Positions 30,448 to 39,416 are shown, counted from the first letter of the stretch. The stretch: 64,000 nt of DNA from Gp6-AA40 sp036802945 (GCA_036802945.1 DAIRVG010000001.1:1-64000), one strand, 5' to 3'. Numbers and translations: made by a program. Notes: generated from the sequence alone by a model not told the origin.

Positions 30448-30574
30448 GATCGGGGATCCGGGATCCGGAATGAAGAGCATCTTGATCCTCGACACTCCAA
30501 TTGGGAGTTGGAGTGTTGGGAGTTGGGAGTTGACTGCGGGTCCCTGATCCCCGATCCCCAATCCTTGATCCCCA
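30448..30574. repeat. GATCCGGG / GGGAGTTG micro-tandem repeats with inverted arms
   Basis: Three blocks: GATCGGGGATCCGGGATCCGG (start 30448), GGGAGTTGGAGTGTTGGGAGTTGGGAGTTG-type units (30503-30533, given here as a degenerate octamer), and CTGATCCCCGATCCCCAATCC-type units (30545-30574). GATCGGGGAT (30448-30457) pairs with ATCCCCGATC (30547-30556); CACTCCAA (30493-30500) pairs with TTGGAGTG (30508-30515). It fills the PBP1A-holB spacer. Confidence 0.8.
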
Positions 30575-30588
30575 GACATAATGGTCGT

Positions 30589-31602
30589 GTGTCCTTCCGC
30601 ACGATCGTCGGCCACCGGCGGCTGCTCTCGCTGCTTGCACGCGCGATCGCGCGCGATTCGATGCCTCCCGCGATCCTGATGGCGGGGCCCTCGGGCGTCG
30701 GCAAGCGATTGACGGCGGTCGCCGCGGCCCAGGCGATCAACTGCCTCCAGCCGCGGTCGTCGATCGAATTTGAGCGTGACGCCTGCGGCGAATGTGCGTC
30801 CTGCCGGCGCATCGCGCGCGGCGTCCATCCGGACGTCATCATCGTCGAGCCCGGCGACACGGGATCCATCAAGATCGAACAGCTCCGGGATGTGATCGAT
30901 CGGTCCCAGTACCGCCCGTTCGAGGGACGACGCCGCATCGTAATTATCGACGAGGCGGATGCCGCGACGGCTGAGGCGCAGAGCGCGTTGTTGAAGACGC
31001 TGGAAGAACCGCCATCCGCCTCCACATTCATCCTCGTGTCCTCGCTGCCCGATGCGCTGCTCGCGACCGTCAGGTCGCGCTGCCCTCGCCTCCGATTCGG
31101 ACCGCTCACGCCCGCGGACGTCGCCCAGGTATTGATGCGCGATCATGACTATTCGGAGGCCGAAGCCCGGGCCGCGGCGGCGGATGCGGATGGGAGCATC
31201 GGCCGTGGCCTGGAAGCACAGTCAGCCGACCTCACGGAGGCACGGGAGGCTGCGCAGCGCCTGCTCCAGGAGACCGCGCGATCCAATGACACGGTGCGAC
31301 GCATCAGCCTGGCGCGCGATCTCACCAGCGGCAAAGGTACGCCAGCCGAGGAACGCAGCCAGCTTGCCGTCTGCCTTCGTTCGCTTGGCTCGCTCCTGCG
31401 CGATATTGGCATCATCGCCAGCCGGGCCGATCGCCGATCTCTCGCAAACGCCGATCTCGAGGCGCAACTCGAGAAGCTCTCGACCAGCTTTGATCCCGAT
31501 CGCACCCTTCGCGCGTACGAAGCCGTCGATCGCGCGCTCGGCGCCCTCGAGCGTAACGCGAGTCCAAAGGTCGTCGCGGACTGGGTGCTGCTGCAGCTGT
31601 GA
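30589..31602 (+). CDS. holB: DNA polymerase III delta' subunit
   Basis: 337 aa from GTG 30589; longer frames would include the repeat block. Clamp-loader subunit of AAA+ type. Motifs: GPSGVGKRLTA (P-loop), a zinc-binding cluster CGECASCRRIARGVHPD, VIIDEADAATAEAQSALLKTLEEPP, and the SRCPR sensor region. The C-terminal domain is helical and less conserved. It probably has its own promoter or is read through from the PBP1A gene. Confidence 0.9.
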   Translation: MSFRTIVGHRRLLSLLARAIARDSMPPAILMAGPSGVGKRLTAVAAAQAINCLQPRSSIEFERDACGECASCRRIARGVHPDVIIVEPGDTGSIKIEQLRDVIDRSQYRPFEGRRRIVIIDEADAATAEAQSALLKTLEEPPSASTFILVSSLPDALLATVRSRCPRLRFGPLTPADVAQVLMRDHDYSEAEARAAAADADGSIGRGLEAQSADLTEAREAAQRLLQETARSNDTVRRISLARDLTSGKGTPAEERSQLAVCLRSLGSLLRDIGIIASRADRRSLANADLEAQLEKLSTSFDPDRTLRAYEAVDRALGALERNASPKVVADWVLLQL

Positions 31603-31617
31603 ACCCTAATCGCGTCG

Positions 31618-31623
31618 TATAAT
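31618..31623 (+). promoter_or_regulatory. Putative -10 element (TATAAT) before the flippase-like gene
   Basis: A consensus TATAAT lies 53 nt before the TTG start of the next gene; no good -35 hexamer is visible at 16-18 nt. Confidence 0.4.
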
Positions 31624-31675
31624 TCACGGTCCCTCACGGCCTGCAGACCTGGCTGGATGGGCCGACCGGACATCA

Positions 31676-32653
31676 TTGGTAACGCGCAAGCATCTCACCT
31701 TCGGGCTTCAGTGCGTCGTCTCCATCGCACTGCTGACTCTGCTCTTCCGCGGCCTCGATCGCGGCGCATTGCGGACGTTGTTCACGACGCTCCCGCTCTG
31801 GTTCTACCTGTTGTCGCTGGCGGTTGTCATGTTGGGCCAGGTGCTGTACGCGTGGCGATGGCGGCAGGTGCTTGCGGCGTCGGGCGTGTCGGTCAGCCTT
31901 GGCACCGCGGTGCAGCAATACTTCATCGGCATTTTCCTCAATAACTTCTTTCCTTCTACAGTCGGCGGCGACATGGCGAAGGTGTACTACCTCGGTCGCC
32001 AGTACGGGTATCGGCCCATCGCAGCCTCCATCGTGCTCGATCGACTCCTCAGCATTGGCCTCCTTGCCGTATTCGCCACGGCGATGTACTGGCTTGCTCC
32101 GGATCCGTCACCGCGATTTGCGGCGACCCGCGCGGCGGTGACAGCAATTGCGGCGATGCTGATTGCATTTCTCATCGTGGCGGCGCGCGGCACCGGAGGA
32201 CTTCCCCGGCGGCTGGCGCGATGCGGTGCGTTGGTTGTTGGCATTGCAGAGCGCCTGCAGCAATTCCGCCGAGACATGGCGACGGCCGCCGCGCGTCCGC
32301 AGATCGTGATGCAGTCGGCGGCCGTGGTCGCGACCTACTTCGTTGCGCTGACGAGCGTGTATCGCATGTTTTTCGCGATCAGCCTCGCCACGCATCCGGC
32401 CTTTTTCACTCTGCTCACAGCGGTGACAACTGCTTCGCTCCTTAGCAATGTGCCCGTGTCCGTGAACGGCTTGGGCCTCCGCGAGCAGCTCCACGCATTG
32501 CTCCTGCAGCCGTTGGGGGTGCCTCGCGAAGCCGCGGTGGCAATCTCGCTGCTCATCTTCGCGCACTTGCTGGTCTCCAGCCTTGTCGGGCTCGTGTTCT
32601 GGTTGCGACTTCCGGCTTTCCCGAAGAACATCGCCTCAGAAACGGGCGTCTAA
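31676..32653 (+). CDS. Lysylphosphatidylglycerol synthase TM-domain/UPF0104-family membrane protein
   Basis: 325 aa from TTG 31676. Around eight hydrophobic helices. Signature segments are LGQVLYAWRWRQVL, FLNNFFPSTVGGDMAKVYYLGR and SNVPVSVNGLGLREQLHALLL, typical of the AglD/MprF N-terminal-like integral membrane family often linked to lipid or glycolipid translocation. No cytoplasmic catalytic domain is attached. The specific substrate is unknown. Confidence 0.85.
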   Translation: MVTRKHLTFGLQCVVSIALLTLLFRGLDRGALRTLFTTLPLWFYLLSLAVVMLGQVLYAWRWRQVLAASGVSVSLGTAVQQYFIGIFLNNFFPSTVGGDMAKVYYLGRQYGYRPIAASIVLDRLLSIGLLAVFATAMYWLAPDPSPRFAATRAAVTAIAAMLIAFLIVAARGTGGLPRRLARCGALVVGIAERLQQFRRDMATAAARPQIVMQSAAVVATYFVALTSVYRMFFAISLATHPAFFTLLTAVTTASLLSNVPVSVNGLGLREQLHALLLQPLGVPREAAVAISLLIFAHLLVSSLVGLVFWLRLPAFPKNIASETGV

Positions 32654-32700
32654 GACCCTGATCGACGCTGCGCGCGATGCCAGGTGCGCGGAAACGCGGC

Positions 32701-32706
32701 TATAAT
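32701..32706 (+). promoter_or_regulatory. Putative -10 element (TATAAT) of the lipoprotein gene
   Basis: TATAAT 57 nt upstream of the GTG start at 32763, in a 109-bp spacer. No convincing -35. Confidence 0.4.
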
Positions 32707-32762
32707 GCTCCCGGTTTCCCCACGACAACTGGTTTCCACCTCCCCATTCCTGGGAGGTACAG

Positions 32763-33710
32763 GTGAAGAACGTGAAACGAGCAATTGCGGGAGCTTTCTC
32801 GTGTGCCGTGCTGCTGGCAGGCTGCGGTTCCGATGCGACGGTAGCTCCTACGCCGGTACCGCAGCCATCGCCAGGGCCAGCGCCGGCTGCCACGCCATCT
32901 CGGCTCGAACTGTCGGCATCCCCGAGCCGCCTGTTGCTCAGCGGAAGCACAATCACTGTGACCGGGAGATTCACGGATTCGGCGGGCGCACCTCTGGCCG
33001 GCCGGACCATTCAGTTGTCCACCGCTGCCGGCTCACTCAGTTCAACGCTGCCGGTCACCGATACCAGCGGGGCCGTTACCGTGACATTGACGGGCAACGG
33101 GCCGACAACCGTTCTCGCAAGCTCGTCGGGAATCAATGGCTCGCTCGATGTACCCGCCATTGAGCCATTTACCGTGACCGTCGACTCCAAGTACTCGGTG
33201 ATCACGCCCCCGGACACCGTCGAGATATATGTCACCGTGACGCAGGCGGCAGGGGTTGCAAATGCCCCGGCACCAACATCGGTCACGCTGGCGTGCGGCA
33301 ACGGACAGACCATTAATCTTGGAGATCAACGGACCACCAACTGCACCTTTCGCGAGAAGGACACCTACGTGGTCACCGCGACAGCCTCGGCTGCGAACGG
33401 TTGGAGCACTTCGGGAATAGTCCGCGTGTCTGCAATACCGAAAGAAGTCAGCGTCACGCTCACGTATCGCGAAGTTGCTCATGGTGCGGGGGAAATCGAA
33501 GTCGAGTTCATTGCAGTCGGCGCGCCAGAGCGCTCAGTCTGCATGTGGGATTTCGGTGAGGGTACGAAAAGAACGGGTGCCTGCAACCAGAACATCGTTT
33601 ACGCAGTTGCCGATACGGACGACGGAGAGGTAACAGTAAGTGTCATCGTGGACCCGAGGACAGGTGCCGACAAGGTCACTATCGAGAAGACAATTACGCT
33701 GAATTTCTAG
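32763..33710 (+). CDS. Lipoprotein with bacterial Ig-like domain
   Basis: 315 aa from a GTG preceded by GGGAGG (32753-32758). The signal peptide ends in the lipobox LLAG-C (Cys about 21). A Pro-rich spacer leads to a Big-1/invasin-like Ig domain (about 46-130: GRFTDSAGAPLAGRTIQL, TDTSGAVTVTLTG). The C-terminal portion has further beta-rich repeats and four Cys. It is probably surface or periplasmic, a structural or adhesive protein. A 12-bp inverted repeat follows the gene. Confidence 0.75.
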   Translation: MKNVKRAIAGAFSCAVLLAGCGSDATVAPTPVPQPSPGPAPAATPSRLELSASPSRLLLSGSTITVTGRFTDSAGAPLAGRTIQLSTAAGSLSSTLPVTDTSGAVTVTLTGNGPTTVLASSSGINGSLDVPAIEPFTVTVDSKYSVITPPDTVEIYVTVTQAAGVANAPAPTSVTLACGNGQTINLGDQRTTNCTFREKDTYVVTATASAANGWSTSGIVRVSAIPKEVSVTLTYREVAHGAGEIEVEFIAVGAPERSVCMWDFGEGTKRTGACNQNIVYAVADTDDGEVTVSVIVDPRTGADKVTIEKTITLNF

Positions 33711-33760
33711 GATGCCGCAGCACGCTCGGTCGATGCTCGGCTGATTCCCGCCTGAAAGGC

Positions 33761-33805
33761 GCCTCCGGCAGCATGAACGCTGCCCTTCGGCAAGCTGCCG
33801 GAGGC
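33761..33805. repeat. 12-bp perfect inverted repeat between two secreted-protein genes
   Basis: GCCTCCGGCAGC (33761-33772) and GCTGCCGGAGGC (33794-33805) with a 21-nt loop that contains a smaller CTGCCCTTCGGCAAG-like hairpin. No T-run; could terminate or stabilise the upstream lipoprotein mRNA. Confidence 0.6.
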
Positions 33806-33879
33806 ACCGAATATCCCCAGCCGCAATCCCAACCCTCTCATCTTCCTGCGATCGTGCCACCGAAGCGCGTACGCGCAAT

Positions 33880-36813
33880 TTGCGATTCGGCCCACCGAAA
33901 TCAGCGATTTTCCGCCAAAACCACCGCGGCATCCGGCTGGCAATTCCACGTCTCGTGGAAGACGATCGCCTACTCTCAAATCGCAGGACAGCTTCGGCGC
34001 ACATTCGACCCGACCGTTTCGATGACCTTGCACGCAGGACGGTCGCGACTCTCTGGTTCGTTCTGACTTTGTTCGGACACGCCTTCGTCGCAGCCGCGCA
34101 GAGCCAGGTATCTCCTGACGGCTCGACACCAACCCGTACGCCGACGTTCACGTGGACCGCGTCCACCACGGCGCAGTCGTACTCGCTGTGGGTCGATGAT
34201 TCGCAGGAAGAAGGAAAGATCTACCTCAAGACGATTTCGCCCGATGCTGCGGGATGTGCGAATGGGACCGGCATGTGCGCGGTAAGTCCAGGCGTATTGC
34301 TCGCACCGGGGAAGGCCTACTGGCAGCTCGGGGTGCAACTGAGCAACCGGCACTCCTGGATCGGCGAAAAGTCCTTTACCGTGCCCACGACCACCAGCTC
34401 CGCGGACGCCACGGCGCCCATCGTGACGATCACCCAGCCGACGTCCGACGCCACGTACAGTTCTTCTACCGCCACCCTCGCCATTGCAGGAACAGCGAGC
34501 GACCAGGTCGGCGTGTCGGAGGTCATGTGGACCAGCGACCGTGGTGCGTCTGGCGTGGCGAGCGGCACGACGACGTGGTCGGCCAATCTGCCGCTGGTCT
34601 CAGGCACGAACGTTCTCACGGTTGCCGCGCGCGACGGTTCGAACAATGTCGCGATCGACACACTGACGGTGAGCTACACACCGCCGTCCTCAGGGCCCGT
34701 TTATCCGATGGGGGCCATCGACACCGTCAATCCGGTGTACCGCTGGAATGCGATTAGCAACGCACAGTCGTACTCGTTGTGGGTGGATGATTCGCACGAG
34801 GAAGGAGTAATCGACCTGAAGACGATTAGCCCTGCCGCCGCGGGGTGTCCCAACGGAACGGGTTCGTGCAGCGTGAGTCCCGGTGTGGCGCTCGCGCCGG
34901 GGCGCGCATACTGGACAATCGGCGTGAAGACCAGCAGCGCACACTCGTGGGGCGCGTGGGTCGAGTTCACCGTGCCGGACCCGAATGCGCCCTGCCTGAC
35001 GCTCTACCCGGAGAGCCAGTGGCACCCAGCCGACGAACAGACGGGGTTCATTACGGTCACCACGAACGGGTGCGCCTGGACCGCCACGACATCCGCGTCG
35101 TGGATCACGATCACGCCCGGATGGACCGGTGGTATCGGCAACGGCCGGGTACGTTATGAGCTGTCGGCGAACCCCACCGGTGCTTCACGGGAATCAGACA
35201 TTGTGATTGGCACTCGCACGTATCACGTTACGCAGCGCGCCGGGGCGATGTGTGGCGCCGCGCTTTCTGGGTATAGCGACTTCTACGACGCGAATGCGCA
35301 TGTGGAGTCCGTGCAACTCTCCATCGGCACATCCTGCGCCTGGACCGCCGTGAGCAGCGCGTCGTGGGTGGCACTGCGCGCTGATTCGAGGAATGGCACC
35401 GGACCGGCGACGATTCGCTGGGATGTAGCGGCAAACACGTCCGGCGGAAACCGGAGCGGGACTCTCACCGTCGCGGGTCGAACGTACACCGTGGATCAAC
35501 ACGGCGTACCGAGCGGCGATTCTGGATGCAGTTACTCGATTTCGCCGCTAAGCCTGAACGCAGATTCCGCGAGCGCATCTGGGCAGATAGTCGTTTCAAC
35601 GTCGGCCGGCTGTGCGTGGAGTGCGACGAGCCTCAGTCCGTTCATAGACATTACCGGAGGGTTCAACGGCAGCGGATCCGGAACGGTTTCCTACTTCGTT
35701 CACGACAACACATCTGCAGAGGCAAGAACAGGCGTGTTGGAGGTGGCTTCGCGAAATGTTCAGATGACGCAAGCCGGTGTTGGGACTGGAGGCTGCAGCT
35801 ACGCAGTTTCCGGAAATGATCCACTCCCGTCCGGAACGGCGACCAGCTCGTTGACCGTCTCGGCGCCGGTGGGATGTCCCTGGACGGCGACCGCCGCGAG
35901 CGAATTTCTCACGATCACAGATGGCGCATCGGGCAACGGATCCGGCAGCGTACATTTCGCAGCGACCAACAACGCCGTCCATGAGTCGCGGATGGGTGCA
36001 CTGACAATCGCAGGACAGACGGTTGGCATCATGCAGCTCGGCGCGGGTGGTGAGCCCACTTGCGTGACGGCGGTCACACCCAATGTCGTGTCGCCACCAG
36101 CGATCGGCACCGCGGGAACAATTGTCGTGTCGGCCCAGCCGAATTGCGTGTGGTCTGCTGTCTCAGGAGTTCCATGGGTGAGGTTGTCCGGCGCGTCGAC
36201 GACCCGGGTCGGTTCCGGTTCATTTTCGTATGACGCTGGCGTGAACACCGGATCCGCACGTGCTGTTTCAATTCACATCGGTGCGCAGGAGATCGCGATC
36301 AATCAAGATGGAGTCACTCCGACAGGCAATGAGACATCTGAACTTGTCTGGCCGGCACCGCAGCCAAAGAAAGCCAATAATTGCTTCGGCAACTGCGGTG
36401 GTGGTTGTGGAACCTTCCTTGGCGTGTGCGGCACCAACGGCGGTAATTGGACGTCAGAAATTACGGGCGAATTGCGGCACGTCGACGACGCGCTCCTGGA
36501 GGTCTGCAGCGGAGGCACGCTGCAACTCGGCGTGTTCCCGAGGTACGCCTCGACCGTGCGCTGGACGTATCACGGTGTCGAGTCGCCCTCATGTATGGCA
36601 CATGATTCGTTGTGCCGGTCGTGGGCAGGACGGCTTCCCTTCTTGATCGGGAAAATCTTCTGCGGTGCGGCCGCGCTCGGCCCTTACAGCTACACAATTT
36701 GCGAAAGCGCACGACCGTGGACGTGGAGTTACGAAGAGTCGGTGGTCGGGCGCACGATGTTCCCAACCGCCATTGTCGATAACCCCGATGCACCGGCGTG
36801 CGGGCAGCCGTGA
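33880..36813 (+). CDS. Large secreted multi-domain protein: BACON/Ig-like repeats with phospholipase A2-like C-terminus
   Basis: 977 aa as drawn from ATG 33880; the signal peptide (VATLWFVLTLFGHAFVAAAQ) starts only at about residue 54, so the true start may be further down (GTG near 33955 is one option). Two similar modules with QSYSLWVDDS(Q/H)EEG and AYWxxGV (about 90-160 and 275-345) flank an Ig-like domain. Then follow about five BACON-type repeats, each with a CAWTA/CxWSA motif, SSASW or similar, and GNGxGxVxY. The C-terminal 140 residues are Cys-rich: NCFGNCGGGCG (about 834-844) and CMAHDSLC (905-912), resembling the calcium loop and the CxxHD catalytic motif of secreted phospholipase A2. 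Catalysis is inferred, not shown. Confidence 0.75.
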   Translation: MRFGPPKSAIFRQNHRGIRLAIPRLVEDDRLLSNRRTASAHIRPDRFDDLARRTVATLWFVLTLFGHAFVAAAQSQVSPDGSTPTRTPTFTWTASTTAQSYSLWVDDSQEEGKIYLKTISPDAAGCANGTGMCAVSPGVLLAPGKAYWQLGVQLSNRHSWIGEKSFTVPTTTSSADATAPIVTITQPTSDATYSSSTATLAIAGTASDQVGVSEVMWTSDRGASGVASGTTTWSANLPLVSGTNVLTVAARDGSNNVAIDTLTVSYTPPSSGPVYPMGAIDTVNPVYRWNAISNAQSYSLWVDDSHEEGVIDLKTISPAAAGCPNGTGSCSVSPGVALAPGRAYWTIGVKTSSAHSWGAWVEFTVPDPNAPCLTLYPESQWHPADEQTGFITVTTNGCAWTATTSASWITITPGWTGGIGNGRVRYELSANPTGASRESDIVIGTRTYHVTQRAGAMCGAALSGYSDFYDANAHVESVQLSIGTSCAWTAVSSASWVALRADSRNGTGPATIRWDVAANTSGGNRSGTLTVAGRTYTVDQHGVPSGDSGCSYSISPLSLNADSASASGQIVVSTSAGCAWSATSLSPFIDITGGFNGSGSGTVSYFVHDNTSAEARTGVLEVASRNVQMTQAGVGTGGCSYAVSGNDPLPSGTATSSLTVSAPVGCPWTATAASEFLTITDGASGNGSGSVHFAATNNAVHESRMGALTIAGQTVGIMQLGAGGEPTCVTAVTPNVVSPPAIGTAGTIVVSAQPNCVWSAVSGVPWVRLSGASTTRVGSGSFSYDAGVNTGSARAVSIHIGAQEIAINQDGVTPTGNETSELVWPAPQPKKANNCFGNCGGGCGTFLGVCGTNGGNWTSEITGELRHVDDALLEVCSGGTLQLGVFPRYASTVRWTYHGVESPSCMAHDSLCRSWAGRLPFLIGKIFCGAAALGPYSYTICESARPWTWSYEESVVGRTMFPTAIVDNPDAPACGQP

Positions 36814-37274
36814 TCACGAAGTCCACGTTCGTGATCGCCGGCCGCGGCCTCGTTGGCGGGATCCTCTGTTTGTGGCTAGGAGCGGCAAGTCTCTCCGCGC
36901 AGACACCTCATCGCCTCGAGACTGTGAACCGTTACGTGGGCAAGACGGTTATCGTGCACGACCCGGCTGGACGTCGTTCGTCCGGCCGTCTGATCGATGC
37001 AACACCCACCGAGCTCACGTTGTCGGTCGACGGAACGCGTCGCGTCATTCCAAGCGCTGACATTGCCGCTGTCGGCCTGGTGGGCGATCCGATTTGGGAT
37101 GGTGCTCTAAAGGCGATAGGTGTGGCTGGACTGCTCGCGGTGCTTGGGAGCGGCGAGTCACCGAGCAGCGAGAGTGTCGCCTCAAGCGCCCTTGGAGTCG
37201 CCCTGTTTGGAGGTCTTGGCGCATGGATTGACGCTCGTCGGACGCGCGAGCGAATCGTGTATGAGAAGCCGTGA
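36798..37274 (+). CDS. Small exported or membrane protein, LSm/SH3-like, unknown function
   Basis: 158 aa from GTG 36798, overlapping the preceding gene by 16 nt, which implies co-expression. A signal peptide (about 13-35, ending LSAQT) is followed by a small beta-barrel-like segment (VGKTVIVHDPAGRRSSGRL, ELTLSVDGTRRVIP) and a Gly/Ala-rich hydrophobic stretch (about 100-145) that looks like a helical hairpin, ending in basic residues. It may anchor or assist the large secreted protein; this is inferred from context only. Confidence 0.6.
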   Translation: MRAAVITKSTFVIAGRGLVGGILCLWLGAASLSAQTPHRLETVNRYVGKTVIVHDPAGRRSSGRLIDATPTELTLSVDGTRRVIPSADIAAVGLVGDPIWDGALKAIGVAGLLAVLGSGESPSSESVASSALGVALFGGLGAWIDARRTRERIVYEKP

Positions 37275-37287
37275 GTGAGCAATCCGA

Positions 37288-37320
37288 CCTTCAACCTGTA
37301 CCCTGTAACCTATAACCCCC
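37288..37320 (+). repeat. CCTGTAAC micro-tandem repeat
   Basis: Degenerate units ACCTTCA-ACCTGTA-CCCTGTA-ACCTATA-ACC immediately before the pdxA start codon. It replaces a normal ribosome-binding region. Confidence 0.65.
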
Positions 37321-38211
37321 GTGCCGAAGCCCTTCATTGCCATCACGGCCGGCGATCCGGCCGGCATCGGTCCCGAAATCGCCCTGAAGGCGGCCGACGA
37401 TCCGCGCGTGCGCGAGGTCTGCGAACCGGTGATCTATGGGCCGCCGGCCGGCGCGCACTTCGCGCCCGGCGTGTTGTCGCCCGACGCGGCCCGCGCCGCG
37501 TACAACGCAATCTGCGCGGCGGTTCGCGACGCGATGACTGGACGGGTCGGCGCGATTGCGACGGCGCCGATCAACAAGCTGGCGTTCTCGCGCGCCGGAT
37601 TGGAGTGGACAGGGCACACGGATCTGCTGGCCGACCTGACGCACAGCCGACGCGTGGCGATGATGTTCTGGTCGAAGCCGCTGAAAATCGTGCTCGCGAC
37701 CGTCCACGTGCCGCTGGCCGATGTGCCAAAACTTCTCACCCCCGACCTGCTCGACGACATCATCGAGCTCGCCGCCGGCGGGCTGCCGCGCTTCGGCATC
37801 GAGCGTCCGCGTCTGGCGCTCGCCGGACTCAATCCGCATGCAGGTGAAGGCGGCGTCCTGGGTCGGGAAGACCAGGAGGTATTACGGCCTGCCGTCGAGA
37901 GGGCGTGTGCTCGCGGCGTGACGATCGATGGTCCCTTTCCGGGTGACACAATCTTCGCTCGCGCCGCCCGCGGCGAATTCGACGCTGTCATCGCGTGCTA
38001 TCACGACCAAGGACTGATCCCGGTCAAGTTACTCTCATTCGGGCACGCGGTGAACGTTACGCTCGGCCTACCGATCGTCCGCACCTCTGTTGATCACGGC
38101 ACGGCATTCGACATAGCCGGACAAGGGGTCGCCGATCCTTCCAGTCTGATCGAAGCGGTGCTCCTCGCGGCGCGGCTGTCGAAACCGCATCGCATTTCCT
38201 CCGCGCCATAG
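37321..38211 (+). CDS. pdxA: 4-hydroxythreonine-4-phosphate dehydrogenase
   Basis: 296 aa from GTG 37321. Oxidises 4-phosphohydroxy-L-threonine in DXP-dependent vitamin B6 synthesis. TAGDPAGIGPEI at the N-terminus, TAPINKLA, GHTDLLADL, AGLNPHAGEGG, and AVIACYHDQGLIPVKLL with the metal-binding His are family hallmarks. It is slightly shorter than the usual 310-330 aa. No Shine-Dalgarno is seen; repeat units abut the start. Confidence 0.93.
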   Translation: MPKPFIAITAGDPAGIGPEIALKAADDPRVREVCEPVIYGPPAGAHFAPGVLSPDAARAAYNAICAAVRDAMTGRVGAIATAPINKLAFSRAGLEWTGHTDLLADLTHSRRVAMMFWSKPLKIVLATVHVPLADVPKLLTPDLLDDIIELAAGGLPRFGIERPRLALAGLNPHAGEGGVLGREDQEVLRPAVERACARGVTIDGPFPGDTIFARAARGEFDAVIACYHDQGLIPVKLLSFGHAVNVTLGLPIVRTSVDHGTAFDIAGQGVADPSSLIEAVLLAARLSKPHRISSAP

Positions 38212-38306
38212 CGACCCTCTGTGTTCAGCTGGGCCCGACCGCGCTCGTCACGTGCCGCCATCCGATGCCGCGTCACTGCAAGAAGATGAGCTAACATTAG
38301 CCTCTG

Positions 38307-39416
38307 GTGAAACCGCGGCTGCTGCAGTGGCTGGCATGTCCTGTGTGCCGGTCTGACCTGCGTCTCGAAGGGGAACGAATCGAAAACGGGGAAGTGGCGG
38401 AGGGACGCCTTGCGTGCGTCTCGGCGTCATGCCGAGCGCAGTATCCCATCATCGACTTCATTCCCCGTCTTCTGCCTGATGTGACTGCTCGCGAGAATCT
38501 CCGCGCAAACTACGCCGCAAGTTTCGGCTTCCAGTGGAACTCGTTCGATTGGGAACGCCCGGAAGACCAGGAAGAGTATTTTCAGATTACCGACCTCACG
38601 CCGGACGATCTTCGGGGCAAGGTCATCGTGGATGCCGGCTGCGGCGGCGGACGGTTCATGAAGTACGTGGGCGAACACGCCGCGGAGCTCATCGGCTTCG
38701 ACTACTCGGTCGCGATCGACAAGGCCCGCGCGCTTGCGGGACGATGGCCCTCGACCCACTTCATTCAAGGCGACGTCCACCACCCGCCTCTCAAAGACGC
38801 GATTTGTGATCTCCTGTACAGCCACGGTGTTCTGCACCACACACCGGACACCCGAAAGGGATTCCAGGCGCTCGTGCCTCTGGTTCGCGAAGGGGGCGAC
38901 TGCTACGTCGCCGTCTTCCGGCGGACGGTCTGGCCCCTGCGAACCCTCGACACCACGCTGCGCGCGCTGGTGAACCGTCTTCCGTATCCTGCCATCAACG
39001 CGTTCTGTTCGGTTCTGTGTGTACTCGGCAGCATTCCCGGCGTGCGAAAGCTTCACCGCTTCATCTGGTTCTCGCGGCAGAAAAACTGGGAGGTGCGCCA
39101 GTGCTGCAATTTCGATTGGTACGCGCCTCGGTACCATCACGAGCACGACATTGCCGAGGTGAAAGGCTGGTTTGAGGCCGCAGGCTTCCGCTCAATCCGT
39201 TACATCAACGGCTGGCCGCTGGCGAAGGGTGACTTCAAGTACCGCGAGGATCTCTCGTGGTCCGAGCGCGCATGGCACGCCGGGCTCGTTGGCGTCATGG
39301 GTCGAGGCAAAGTCAGGGTCGACGCGCCACGGCAAGCAGCGAGCTACCGAACGGAAGCGAATGTCGTCGGAGCCACCGCCGCTCCACCGCAAAGGTCACC
39401 AGCCCGAGGGCGTTGA
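38307..39416 (+). CDS. Methyltransferase with N-terminal Trm112-like zinc ribbon
   Basis: 369 aa from GTG 38307. Residues about 6-50 form a Trm112-like domain (WLACPVCRSDLRL ... CVSASCRAQYPIIDFIPRLLP). A class I methyltransferase domain follows (VIVDAGCGGGRFMKYVG, GFDYSVAID, HGVLHHTPD, LVREGGDCYVAVF). Similar enzymes occur in surface-polysaccharide clusters, where they modify sugars or polyprenyl-linked glycans. Its last 35 codons overlap, on the opposite strand, the end of another methyltransferase gene. Confidence 0.85.
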   Translation: MKPRLLQWLACPVCRSDLRLEGERIENGEVAEGRLACVSASCRAQYPIIDFIPRLLPDVTARENLRANYAASFGFQWNSFDWERPEDQEEYFQITDLTPDDLRGKVIVDAGCGGGRFMKYVGEHAAELIGFDYSVAIDKARALAGRWPSTHFIQGDVHHPPLKDAICDLLYSHGVLHHTPDTRKGFQALVPLVREGGDCYVAVFRRTVWPLRTLDTTLRALVNRLPYPAINAFCSVLCVLGSIPGVRKLHRFIWFSRQKNWEVRQCCNFDWYAPRYHHEHDIAEVKGWFEAAGFRSIRYINGWPLAKGDFKYREDLSWSERAWHAGLVGVMGRGKVRVDAPRQAASYRTEANVVGATAAPPQRSPARGR

